From Nodosilinea sp. P-1105 (lineage in GTDB: Bacteria; Cyanobacteriota; Cyanobacteriia; Phormidesmidales; Phormidesmidaceae): a stretch of DNA of 64,000 nt. Where the stretch lies: positions 141,347 through 205,346 of the forward strand of contig NZ_SMDQ01000002.1 in the NCBI RefSeq assembly GCF_012911975.1, read 5' to 3'. The position numbers were made by a program, and so were the translations under genes. Positions within the stretch are counted from its first letter, which is position 1; the number at the start of each line of letters is the position of its first letter. This document shows positions 53,851-64,000 of the stretch, in pieces. The notes below the pieces were generated by a model. It did not search any database and was not told the DNA's origin. It saw only the letters and a program-made list of their open reading frames with translations.

Positions 53851-53883
53851 CAAAAGCCGTTCCAATTACCGGAACGGCTTTTG
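53851..53883. terminator. Strong bidirectional terminator hairpin
   Basis: CAAAAGCCGTTCC (53851-53863) pairs perfectly with GGAACGGCTTTTG (53871-53883). The A-run on one side and the T-run on the other let it work in both directions. It could end transcripts from psaL-psaI on the plus strand and from groEL on the minus strand. Confidence 0.8.
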
Positions 53884-54113
53884 TGTTGGGGTGATTGGAC
53901 GTTGTGTAACAACACCCGCAACTCCTGCTGGACTACCCCCGATTTGATCGGGCGAACACTTGGGTTCGCCCCTACGGATTGGCTGCTTGGGAATCGGGAC
54001 TATGCAGATCGGATTCGGTATAACAACACCCGCAACTACTGCTTGTACCCAGTCCAGCTCGGAACCCGGAGTTTTACTACAGGCAAGACTCCGGGGCTGA
54101 ACGGGGCTTCAGC
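53884..54113. repeat. Repeat cluster downstream of groEL
   Basis: Contains a direct repeat (TAACAACACCCGCAACT near 53907 and 54020), the palindrome GGGCGAACACTTGGGTTCGC at 53950-53969, ending CCCTACGG, and an inverted family-C copy at 54047-54103 (AGTCCAGCTCGGAACCCGGA, then GTTTTACTACAGGCAAGACT). The family-C hairpin directly follows the groEL stop and might act as its terminator. Confidence 0.65.
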
Positions 54114-56113
<2,000 letters not shown>

Positions 56114-56196
56114 AAAACTTAATTCTCCGGGGTTGTGACTACGATAAGTGTCTGCGGGTATACCCGACCCTAGTCAGACGCACTAGACGGGAGAGC

Positions 56197-56223
56197 TTAG
56201 CACTCTAAAGCTCCGAGTGCTAA
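56197..56223. promoter_or_regulatory. CIRCE operator for HrcA
   Basis: TTAGCACTC (56197-56205), a 9-bp spacer, then GAGTGCTAA (56215-56223): a perfect match to the CIRCE consensus. HrcA binds it and represses groESL until heat or high light relieves it. Other operators could be present but were not recognised. Confidence 0.95.
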
Positions 56224-56920
56224 TTTAAGCTGCGACGGCGGCAATAGCAATGAACCTGACTGTACGGGTTCCCGAACTGACGGGCTAAAGGTGGCCTCAG
56301 TCAGGGTGATCATCGCACCGGCTAGGACTGTCTGACAGAACTATGGCTACCGTTGCTGAGGGTGCCAGGCTTTAGGTGTCAGGTGTCAGGCCTGGTAGAC
56401 CGATTTCTGGCGCAAGCGACTGGTGGTCAGTCAAAGCTAAAAATTAAGGTAAGTGCTTGCAAAAGCTGTTTATTTTTAAGGAAGTGGCCTCAATACAATA
56501 AGCCTCACTGTATTGAGGCCACGGAGGGGTGCCCAGAGGGCAGGGCGGGTTTCTTCGGGCTTGCTTGACCCACCCCTACACACTTCGACAAGTTGCCCCT
56601 CCTTCGACAAGCTCAGGACATCGTCCGGGGCCGCTACGCGCTAGCGAAGCCATGCCACAGGCTATACAGTACAGGCCTCCCAAGGAGGGGATTTCGGACC
56701 TTGACCAGGTCAAATCTTTTACATCTGTTGAGCCTAAATTTAAAGCTTGATGCTGCACTAGACAGGTTACAGATGGTGATGAAAATGGCTGACAGAGAAA
56801 TTACAGATCCTTGCCAGGTAGCGTCTAGAAACCCTTAAAAGGGTTATGGTGGGCAGCATCTGGCCCATTTTCCACAATGTTGTTATCCCCCTAACCTGAC
56901 CCCAGCCTAAGGAGATAGTC
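56224..56920. repeat. Repeat-rich region upstream of the RTX/GDSL gene
   Basis: About 700 bp without genes. A family-B copy begins at 56319 (CTAGGACTGTCTGACAG). A strong hairpin lies at 56484-56522 (GTGGCCTCAATACA / TGTATTGAGGCCAC). A composite at 56565-56697 pairs TGACCCACCCCTACAC with CCAAGGAGGGGATTTCGG, with a nested CTAGCGAAGCC module (56583-56692) between. The last 150 bp probably contain the promoter of the esterase gene, with AAGGAGATAGTC before its ATG. Confidence 0.65.
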
Positions 56921-58489
56921 ATGGCATCACGCTGGTCCCCTTTAGTTCCATCCCCGTTTTGGTCGGACGTGGTCAGCGATTGGCTCCAAGCCCGGCTCTC
57001 CACTGGTTTTGATACGTCCCCATCCAGACTCCGGGGTCCTATCTGGCGCAGCGGTACCTCGGGTAATAACTTTTTACTGGGCAGCTTTGGCAATGATGTG
57101 CTGCGGGGTGGGCCGGGCGATGACATTTTGTTGGGCATCGGCGGCCATAATCAGCTGTTTGGTGAGGCCGGGAATGACTTGTTGATTGGCGGATTGGGGC
57201 GCGATCGCCTGGATGGCGGCCCAGGTCGCAATTGGTTAATCGGTGGCCCAGGGGCTGATCGATTTGTGCTGCGAGCTGATGGTCGGTTCGATACGATTTT
57301 TGATTTTCAGGTGGGGCGCGATCGGCTGCTGCTGGAAGGAGGCTTAACCCCTACCCAGGTGGTGATTAACCAGCAGGGAGCCAACACCGCAATTCGCTAC
57401 TTGGGCCAGTCCGAACCTGCTGCGGTGCTGCTGAATGTAGAGGCCAGTCAACTGCAAACCGATAGTTTTTTAACGCGGGGACTATTACCCAACTTTGACC
57501 AACTGGTGATTTTTGGCGATAGCCTATCAGACCCCGGTAATTTGTTTGGGCTCACCAATTTCTTCCCACTCTCACCGCCCTATTTTGAAGGCAAGTTTTC
57601 CAATGGTGATATCTGGGTTGACTACCTGGCAGAGTCCCTTAGTTTAGCTCCCGACAGCATTCAAAATTTTGCTATTGGGGGAGCCACCACCGGACAAGCT
57701 AACGGTTTTGACCTACTCTTAACCGAGCTAACGGGCATTGAGTGGCAACTGCCGGGACTGCTCGATCAACTGGACAGCTATGTAGCCGGGCTGGGCGGCG
57801 AGTCGGCTAATGCCAACGGCCTCTATGTGGTGTGGGCGGGGGCCAATGACTTGTTCAATTTGCCCAGCGACCCAGAGGCGATTCCTAGCTTTTTGGCCAA
57901 CTCGGTGCAAAACGTTGTCAGCACAATTAGTACCCTGGCCTCTGTAGGGGCAGACAGCTTTTTAGTCCCGAATTTGCCTAACCTGGGCTTAACGCCCCGC
58001 AGTCTACAGGCGGGCGTTAGCGAGCAGGCCTCGTTCCTCAGCAATCTATTCAATACCAGTCTGGCTGATGCCTTAGAGACCCTGGCCCCAGTTCTTGACA
58101 TCGACGTGGTTCTAGTTGACTTGTTTGCCGCTACCACCGAAATTACTCAGCAACCCCAGGATTTCGGCTTTACCAATGTCACCGATCCACTGCTTGGCCA
58201 ATTGCCCTCCTTAGCTGATCCTGGCTTCTTGTGGTGGGACCAACAGCATCCCACCACCCAGGCGCACAGCCTGCTGTCTGAGTACTTTCAAACCCAACTA
58301 TTTGACGCTGGATACTTGCGCCACACCGATGACGAGTTGCCGATCCCGGTTCTGGCTGAACCAGTCCTGGCAGGAGCTACACCAACGATACCCCCGCCTG
58401 CCGATCCCTTAGATTTGGCCAGCGTTGCCCCTTTGGATACTTTCAGTCTCCTATATTCCGCTAGTCTCAGCACCAGTGGGATAGCCTAG
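56921..58489 (+). CDS. GDSL/SGNH esterase with N-terminal RTX repeats
   Basis: A 522-residue protein. Residues about 45-125 hold hemolysin-type calcium-binding repeats (GSFGNDVLRGGPGDDILLG, GEAGNDLLIGGLGRDRLDGG, then RNWLIGGPGADRFVL). A GDSL hydrolase domain follows: VIFGDSLSDPGNLFG (block I with catalytic Ser), IGGATTGQANGFD (block II Gly), WAGANDLFNLP (block III Asn) and WWDQQHPTTQAHSLLS (block V Asp and His). The C-terminus is Pro-rich then SLLYSASLSTSGIA, without further RTX repeats. No N-terminal signal peptide. It is probably secreted by a type I system and hydrolyses esters; substrate unknown. Confidence 0.87.
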   Translation: MASRWSPLVPSPFWSDVVSDWLQARLSTGFDTSPSRLRGPIWRSGTSGNNFLLGSFGNDVLRGGPGDDILLGIGGHNQLFGEAGNDLLIGGLGRDRLDGGPGRNWLIGGPGADRFVLRADGRFDTIFDFQVGRDRLLLEGGLTPTQVVINQQGANTAIRYLGQSEPAAVLLNVEASQLQTDSFLTRGLLPNFDQLVIFGDSLSDPGNLFGLTNFFPLSPPYFEGKFSNGDIWVDYLAESLSLAPDSIQNFAIGGATTGQANGFDLLLTELTGIEWQLPGLLDQLDSYVAGLGGESANANGLYVVWAGANDLFNLPSDPEAIPSFLANSVQNVVSTISTLASVGADSFLVPNLPNLGLTPRSLQAGVSEQASFLSNLFNTSLADALETLAPVLDIDVVLVDLFAATTEITQQPQDFGFTNVTDPLLGQLPSLADPGFLWWDQQHPTTQAHSLLSEYFQTQLFDAGYLRHTDDELPIPVLAEPVLAGATPTIPPPADPLDLASVAPLDTFSLLYSASLSTSGIA

Positions 58490-58728
58490 GCTATCCAAGC
58501 GTATTAGGTGTACCACAGACAATCACCTACCGTCAGTCGACAGTGGCAGTACAATAGAACCATTACATTTTGCTGCTCCTTTCTGAGGCAGGCAACCCAG
58601 AGGGGGGACAATCAAAATGTGCAGGATGGGACATTGGCTTGACCTGGCGAGATGACGTCGAGAGTATTTAGCGTCAGGTCGTTGGCCCAGCCCAAGATGG
58701 TTTTGCAGCCCTTTGCGGAGATTGATCC
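58490..58728. other. Intergenic region between esterase and small unknown gene
   Basis: About 239 bp. No gene or repeat was recognised. It may carry a promoter for the gene at 58729. Confidence 0.35.
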
Positions 58729-59133
58729 ATGACCCAAGCCAATCATGCCACTGTGACCAAGCCCCCAACCCAGGGAGCTGCACCCCAACCTCAGAAAGTC
58801 GAGGCCAGCCGAGCGCTGGATCCGACAGACAATGGTGCGCATCCCTTATCGTCAGCGGCTGTCGATGCCGCCGCCATTGACGAGTTGTTCAAACAGCTAA
58901 AGACGTTGCTGAACACGGTGGAGAAGCTGCAAAAAGCCCGCCATGATGTGGGGGATATTAAACCCCTGGTGGTTCGCCTGTTGGATGGGGAGTTGCTGTC
59001 AGGAGAGGATCTGGAGGAATTAAAGGCTGGGGTGGGTGGTCTGTCCAAGTTGCTGAAGCTATACGGTGATTATCAGGCGGCTCTGGATAAGGCACAGCCC
59101 GCGCGCGCTTTGTTGGATCAAGTGTTGAAGTAA
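58729..59133 (+). CDS. Small hypothetical protein (134 aa)
   Basis: A 134-residue soluble protein: a disordered N-terminus (MTQANHATVTKPPTQGAAPQ) followed by an all-helical region (AIDELFKQLKTLLNTVEKLQ, LVVRLLDGELLSGEDLEELK, LSKLLKLYGDYQAALDKAQP). No membrane segment or known motif. A coiled-coil adaptor is conceivable, but this is inference from pattern only. It is convergent with the RND permease gene, 38 bp between the stops. Confidence 0.6.
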   Translation: MTQANHATVTKPPTQGAAPQPQKVEASRALDPTDNGAHPLSSAAVDAAAIDELFKQLKTLLNTVEKLQKARHDVGDIKPLVVRLLDGELLSGEDLEELKAGVGGLSKLLKLYGDYQAALDKAQPARALLDQVLK

Positions 59134-59171
59134 GCCGGGTCGATAGCTGATTGACAGGGTGGGCAGTCCCG

Positions 59172-62100
59172 CTAATCGACGGGACAGTTGGAATTATGGG
59201 CCTGGAGCATGGGCGCTGGTTTGGGTTTCCAGGTGGCTTTAGAGCGCAAAAGCAGGTAGCTCGATGGCACCAGCATCAGCGCCAGCAGGGTGGCCCCAAG
59301 CACCCCTCCGGAAATCACAATGGCAAAAGGAGGCCAAAACTCACTTCCATCTAGAAATAAAGGGATAAAGCCAATCACGGTCGTTAGGGTGGTGGCCAGG
59401 ATGTGGCGGGTTGAGCGGAGCACAATGCTCTTTACAGCCACGGGGTCTCCCAGACGGGCTTGGGGATTCTGCTCTAGGGCTGCTAACACTACGATGGAGT
59501 CATTGATAGCAATCCCAACCAATCCTATCGTGCCCAGAATAGGGTTGAAGCCAAAGGGATAGCCCAGCAGGGTGATAGAGAAAAGCCCCACCCCAAAGGA
59601 GGCCACAGCAACGACCCCGATCAGACCTGCCAGATAAAAAGAGCCGAGCGACAGCACCAGGACGGCCACCATTAGGACAGCCAAAATGTCGACGTAGGCA
59701 AAAAGGTGATCGAGAGCGGCGGCGCGTTCTTCAGCCTCGCCCCCAAAGGTGACGGTATACCCCGGTGGCAATGGTAGAGGGTTGGTCTGAAGCTGACGTT
59801 GGAACTGAGCCAAGACCGTAGCCGGCAGAGTACCCGCCTGTAAAAAGCTCTGGATGAGGTTAACCCGCTGGCCGTTATAATGAGTAATCTGCGCCAGCCT
59901 CGGTTTAAGCATAGGGCTACCCAGAGCACTGAGGGGTACCCAGCGATCGCTTTCGGGTGTGACTAGAGGCAGGGCGGCGATCGCCGCTAAATCAGAGCTA
60001 TCGGTGAGCCTTACGCGTACTGGCAGTTCTTCGGTGTCTTCCAGAATGGAGCCGCCCTGAATGCCTTCTAGACCTTGGTCGAGGTACTGGGCGATGGTGC
60101 CAAGATCGAGTCCTGCTAGGCGAGCGGCTGTTTCGTCTAGGGCAAACTGCACCTGGGGCATGGTCTTATTGAGACTGGCGCGGGTATGGGTGACGGCATC
60201 AAGGTTGGCCAGATGGGCCTGCACCGTGGCTCCGAGGGTTTGGAGTTGGGTCAGATTATGGCCTTTAATGCGAACTTCGATCGGCGCGTTGAAGGGGGGA
60301 CCCTGCTCTAGTTGTCGCACCACCGCTCTTGCCGTAGGGAAGGTCTGGTCAATATCAGCCTGCAATCTGCGCGTCAGTTCTGCGGTGGAGAAACGTTTAA
60401 GTTGCACTAAGGCCTGGGCGAAGTTGGGCTCGTTTTCCCGTCGCCCCGTCAAGTTGTAGTAGAACCGGGGCGCACTGGCACCGATAAACCAGTGCACATC
60501 GTCGACGTCAGGATAGTGCCGCAGGCGATCGCGCATTTGCTGAGTTAGCTCCTGGGTCTGGCGAATTGATGTAGAAGGCGAAAATTCAACGTCCAATTGC
60601 AGTTGGTCGCGATCGCTGGCGGGAAAGAATTGCTGCGGTAGGAACGGAGCCTGGAGTAACCCAATTAGCGGCAGCAGCACAGCCAGGCCAATCCCCAGCT
60701 TAGGTCGGCGGGTAATCTGGGTGAGTAGGCGATCGTAGGCCCGAGTCAGTGCTGGCCATGCCACGCCCTGCTGCCACCACACTCCGCTAGCTGTAGCACC
60801 TGTTCGGCATGGCCAACGGTTAAAGACATGGGCTGCCAGGACTGGAATCAGAGTGACGGATAACAGGTAGGAACAGGACACTGCCAAAATGACACTGACT
60901 CCGAGGGGGCCGACAAATTCACCGATCCGACCGGGAAGCAACGCGATGGGCATGAAGGCAAGCACCGTGGTGACGGTAGCGGTCAACAGTGGCACAGCTA
61001 GATGGTGCACACTCTGCTGAATGGCGGTTTCAGCCGCCACCGGCCTGAGATGGTGATTAACCTCATCGACCATGACGATGGCTGTGTCGATCAGCAACCC
61101 CAGGGCCACAATCAACCCGTTGACAGAAATCTGATGCAAGGAAATCCCCAAAACCCTCATCAGGCCGAGAACCATCAACAGCGATAACGGTAGCGCTACA
61201 CTCACCACCACTGCCGACGGCCAGCCCATCATCACCAGGGTGACTGCAAATACCAGGGCGGCTGCCAGCAGAAGATTGAACAGCAGGCCACTGAGACGCT
61301 GGTTCACATAGCGAGCCTGCTCAAAGATAAGTTGCAGGGATACCCCCTCCGTGAGCTGTGACTGAAACTCATCCATCAACGCCTGAGCCTGTTGTGCCCA
61401 CTGGTCGATGCGGTAATCAGATTTTACAAAGGCTCCGAGCACCACAGCAGGCTTGCCGCTGGCAAAGGCCGTGTCTGCTAGCGGCTGAGTCATGCCTTTC
61501 TCCAGCTGGGCAATATCGCCCAGCAATACCACCTGACCAGCTTCCCCAAACCGAATCGGAGTTTGGGCTAAACGCTCTAGGGAATCAAGCTCTCCTTGTA
61601 GGGTGATGGGGAAATTGTGGTCGGCCCCCCGCACCTTGCCAGCAGACACTTTGGCATCGGTCTGCACGAGTTGTTGGGATAGCGACTGGGGAGATAGACC
61701 CAAGCTAGCCAGTTGGCCCGGGTCAACCCGGGCCGTAATTTCCTCCTGGGGGTCGCCAAATAAATCGACGCGCTCAGTTCCAGGCAAGGTTGTCAACCGA
61801 TCCTTTAGAGCCGTCGCAAGACGACGCAGAATAGCATAGTTTGGCTCTCCCTGCCGATTCCAGGTGAGCGCTGCGACCAGGGCGTAGGCCTTAATCTCCA
61901 CTTCCTCAAGTTCTGGATTGGTGGCTCCGGGTGGAAACCAGATCGCCGCATTGTTCAACTGATCCCGAATCTGAGCCCAGATTCCTCCCACTTCCTCCTC
62001 CTTAACCTGCTCTGACAGCTCAATCTCAATCAGCGATATTCCGGCCCTAGAGGTGGATTGATAGGTCTGAATCGAGTTAATGTCGGTGAGCCGCTCTTCG

Positions 62101-62294
62101 AGGGTTTCGGTGATCAGCGTTTCGACCCGTTCGGCCTCGGCTCCTGGCAGATGGGTGGTGACAATCGCATTGCGTGACACCAACTCAGGATCTTCTAACC
62201 GGGGTAGCGCCTGCAGCGATGATAGACCCCACACCCCAATCAGCATCAGGATGAGCACCAGCAGATGAAGGTTGCGGTAGAACCGGTTAACCAT
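59172..62294 (-). CDS. RND-family efflux permease
   Basis: A 1040-residue inner-membrane transporter with twelve predicted helices and two large periplasmic loops. It starts MVNRFYRNLHLLVLILMLIG. The fourth helix has NGLIVALGLLIDTAIVMVDE; the usual Asp-Asp proton pair here reads Asp-Thr. The tenth to eleventh helices have LVGIAINDSIVVLAALEQNP and ILATTLTTVIGFIPLFLDGS. It pumps hydrophobic compounds or metal ions outward, partnered by the adaptor encoded upstream and an outer-membrane channel elsewhere. The loop motif LPRLEDPELVSRNAIVTTHL is that of the HAE/CusA-like superfamily; substrate unknown. Confidence 0.92.
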   Translation of the reverse strand: MVNRFYRNLHLLVLILMLIGVWGLSSLQALPRLEDPELVSRNAIVTTHLPGAEAERVETLITETLEERLTDINSIQTYQSTSRAGISLIEIELSEQVKEEEVGGIWAQIRDQLNNAAIWFPPGATNPELEEVEIKAYALVAALTWNRQGEPNYAILRRLATALKDRLTTLPGTERVDLFGDPQEEITARVDPGQLASLGLSPQSLSQQLVQTDAKVSAGKVRGADHNFPITLQGELDSLERLAQTPIRFGEAGQVVLLGDIAQLEKGMTQPLADTAFASGKPAVVLGAFVKSDYRIDQWAQQAQALMDEFQSQLTEGVSLQLIFEQARYVNQRLSGLLFNLLLAAALVFAVTLVMMGWPSAVVVSVALPLSLLMVLGLMRVLGISLHQISVNGLIVALGLLIDTAIVMVDEVNHHLRPVAAETAIQQSVHHLAVPLLTATVTTVLAFMPIALLPGRIGEFVGPLGVSVILAVSCSYLLSVTLIPVLAAHVFNRWPCRTGATASGVWWQQGVAWPALTRAYDRLLTQITRRPKLGIGLAVLLPLIGLLQAPFLPQQFFPASDRDQLQLDVEFSPSTSIRQTQELTQQMRDRLRHYPDVDDVHWFIGASAPRFYYNLTGRRENEPNFAQALVQLKRFSTAELTRRLQADIDQTFPTARAVVRQLEQGPPFNAPIEVRIKGHNLTQLQTLGATVQAHLANLDAVTHTRASLNKTMPQVQFALDETAARLAGLDLGTIAQYLDQGLEGIQGGSILEDTEELPVRVRLTDSSDLAAIAALPLVTPESDRWVPLSALGSPMLKPRLAQITHYNGQRVNLIQSFLQAGTLPATVLAQFQRQLQTNPLPLPPGYTVTFGGEAEERAAALDHLFAYVDILAVLMVAVLVLSLGSFYLAGLIGVVAVASFGVGLFSITLLGYPFGFNPILGTIGLVGIAINDSIVVLAALEQNPQARLGDPVAVKSIVLRSTRHILATTLTTVIGFIPLFLDGSEFWPPFAIVISGGVLGATLLALMLVPSSYLLLRSKATWKPKPAPMLQAHNSNCPVD

Positions 62295-62395
62295 AACAAC
62301 ACCTGAACGACAATAGGGTTGAAGCCTAGGGCGGGAATAGTCGGCCAGCGACCTGGCCTCAGATCCCTCAGATAGATCAAGATCAGCGAAGGCGT

Positions 62396-63697
62396 TTAAT
62401 TGAGCCGTACGGCCTGACCCGGCACAAACCGCTGAACGCCGTCCACTACAATGCGATCGCCTTCGTCTAATAGCCCTCGCACAAAGGCACGATCGGTTTC
62501 GATGTGCACCAGCTCCACCGCCCGACGCTGGATTTGCGCCTGTTGAGGATCGCCTTCATCCCCAGGTGCAAGCACATAGACGGCCCAAAGCCCCCGTTCG
62601 CCCTCTATCAGGGTCTCTAAAGGTAGCCAGAACCCTTCGTCGGGAATGGTTTGGGCAATCTCGACGGTCGCTAGTTGTTCCGGGGCTGCGGCATCAAGGC
62701 TGACATCACTGAGCTGAATCACGACCGTTTGGGTGCGCGTCACCGAGTCGACCTCTGGCAAGATAGCGGCAATGGTGCCTTCGTAATGCTGTTCCCCAAT
62801 CTGAAGCGGTTGGGGCTGCCCCAAGGCCAGGGTGGCCGCCACCTCGACTGGCAGACCCACTTCAACCTCCACCGTCGATTGTTCGATCAGTCTGAGTACC
62901 GGTTGCCCGCTGTCCACAATGTCTCCTGCAGCCAAGTGGCGCGCTGCTATCACGCCAGAAAATGGCGCGAAAATTGTGTGCTTTTCAATGGCAACATCGA
63001 TTTCCGCAATTCTGGCAGCAAGCTGACGTACGCTCGCCGCTTGGGCTGCAATTTGCTCCGTGCGAGTGCCCGCCTGCAATTCTTCAAGCTGACTGCGGGC
63101 TACGACCAACCGCTCTGCCAGGGCCTCGGCCCCGAGGGCTACCACATCTCGTTCTTCTCGCGAGATCGCTCCCTGGTTGTAGAGCGACTCTCGCCGGTCC
63201 TGGCGCAGCCGCTCTAGCGTCAGTTGATTTTCTAAGTCCCTAACCGTCGCCTGGGCCGCCTCAAGGTTTTCATGACGGGGGCCGTTTCGCAACTCTGTCA
63301 ACTGGGCCAAAGCCCGATCGCGCTCAGCAACGAGCTGCGATCGCTGGGCCATCAACTGCCGCGTATCCAGTTGAGCTAGGGGTTCTCCGGCAGTGATGCT
63401 ATCCCCTCGTTCCACCGCAATATCGATTAGTTTGCCGCCCTGCTCAAAGCCCAGTTCGCTCATGCGCCTGGCTATCACTCGGCCCGCGTAGGTGCGAGAC
63501 ACCGTATAAGCACTAGAGCTTTCAACGGTCAGGGTTTCAACCCTGAGAGGCGGCACAACTTGAGCGTCCAGGCGCCGGAGGGGCAGGAAGCGGATGCCAA
63601 TGACGATCAGCCCGGCCAATAGCATCACAACTCCCATCGCTCGTCCCCCCTTAGGGGCTCGCAACCGGGGGAGATCGGCCTCAAATAGAGTGGTCAT
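62396..63697 (-). CDS. RND efflux periplasmic adaptor (HlyD/MFP family)
   Basis: A 433-residue membrane-fusion protein. One N-terminal helix (MGVVMLLAGLIVIGIRFLPL), a biotinyl-lipoyl-like barrel (KLIDIAVERGDSITAGEPLA...FSGVIAARHLAAGDIVDSGQ), a long coiled coil (TVRDLENQLTLERLRQDRRE; ALAERLVVARSQLEELQ), and a beta-barrel/membrane-proximal domain ending VVDGVQRFVPGQAVRLN. It joins the inner-membrane permease to an outer channel. It is the first gene of the pair (101 bp before the permease start), the usual order. No regulator gene is visible in the 300 bp before the window edge. Confidence 0.92.
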   Translation of the reverse strand: MTTLFEADLPRLRAPKGGRAMGVVMLLAGLIVIGIRFLPLRRLDAQVVPPLRVETLTVESSSAYTVSRTYAGRVIARRMSELGFEQGGKLIDIAVERGDSITAGEPLAQLDTRQLMAQRSQLVAERDRALAQLTELRNGPRHENLEAAQATVRDLENQLTLERLRQDRRESLYNQGAISREERDVVALGAEALAERLVVARSQLEELQAGTRTEQIAAQAASVRQLAARIAEIDVAIEKHTIFAPFSGVIAARHLAAGDIVDSGQPVLRLIEQSTVEVEVGLPVEVAATLALGQPQPLQIGEQHYEGTIAAILPEVDSVTRTQTVVIQLSDVSLDAAAPEQLATVEIAQTIPDEGFWLPLETLIEGERGLWAVYVLAPGDEGDPQQAQIQRRAVELVHIETDRAFVRGLLDEGDRIVVDGVQRFVPGQAVRLN

Positions 63698-64000
63698 GGA
63701 GTTTAGCTCCTGGACTCAAAAGAACAAGGTAGGGGCAGGGTGGATTGGGACGAATGTTGGTAGGATGTCGCTAGAAAAGGACGATCGCCCTTGACAGAGG
63801 GAACAACTACACCGAAGCCGCCGCTGTGGCCTCCTGTGCAGTGCCAAAACCCGTCAGGCTAATGTCCTAAGGGATCAAGTTGGTGAAACCGTATTCTTTG
63901 CTGCAAAAAAGCTAAGAATTTCCGGGGTGTGATTTAAGCCGGGAAACCCTCTAAGTGAAAGGGACTGAGGGTTTGTGCTTTTAGTGACTGACGGGCAAGG
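63698..64000. other. Upstream region of the efflux operon
   Basis: About 300 bp to the window edge. It should contain the promoter of the adaptor gene. No complete gene, repeat-family copy or clear operator was recognised. Confidence 0.35.

Overview
The window is a chromosomal segment of an oxygenic cyanobacterium. It carries photosystem I genes (psaA, psaB, psaL, psaI), psbY, a carboxysome shell gene of the CcmK4 type, an ARC6/Ftn2-type division gene, several cyanobacteria-restricted families (HmpF, DUF3038, DUF4335, NarM), and many HIP1 octamers (GCGATCGC, e.g. 2213-2220). The GC-rich coding, the many dispersed palindromic repeats and the pilus-taxis gene hmpF suggest a filamentous Leptolyngbya-like lineage. 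That placement is inference; no rRNA is present to confirm it.

Layout. 1-10.3 kb: end of hmpF, small conserved genes, an S4 RNA-binding protein, a RecB-like nuclease, a PLP-dependent cysteine lyase, murF and a conserved unknown. 10.3-18.6 kb: secD-secF, a PAP2 phosphatase, an AT-rich island with two unknown genes, then pdhB and pdhA. 19-27 kb: the division gene and a two-partner secretion pair (TpsA exoprotein, TpsB pore). 27-32.5 kb: DUF3038-DUF4335-OmpA-like-fmt run and a YhhQ-type transporter. 32.4-38.4 kb: a decayed AAA ATPase/nuclease gene, narM, an MCE (MlaD/MlaF) lipid transport pair, a YvcK-type regulator and two small genes. 39-46.6 kb: TonB-like protein, metallophosphoesterase, CcmK4-type shell protein, exported unknown, an ABC exporter coupled to KDPG aldolase, and the RdgB/HAM1 nucleotide pyrophosphatase. 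46.8-53.6 kb: psbY (minus strand) and psaA-psaB-psaL-psaI. 54-56.3 kb: groES-groEL behind a CIRCE operator. 56.9-63.7 kb: an RTX/GDSL esterase, a small unknown and an RND efflux pair.

The most distinctive non-gene content is a set of dispersed hairpin repeats. One family (about 107 bp, ends CTAGARC...GTTCTAG) lies directly against the stop codons of four minus-strand genes, always with the same end toward the gene. In three of the four the element end contains the stop codon. A second family touches the stop codons of psaI and of a small unknown gene, and carries a nested module inserted at the same internal point in at least two places. A run of six short perfect or near-perfect hairpins sits between tpsA and tpsB.

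No defence island, CRISPR array, prophage, intact transposase, rRNA or tRNA was recognised. The best candidates for undescribed biology are the stop-codon-associated repeats and the AT-rich island encoding a protein with a duplicated unknown domain. All calls come from reading sequence and translations; no database search was possible.
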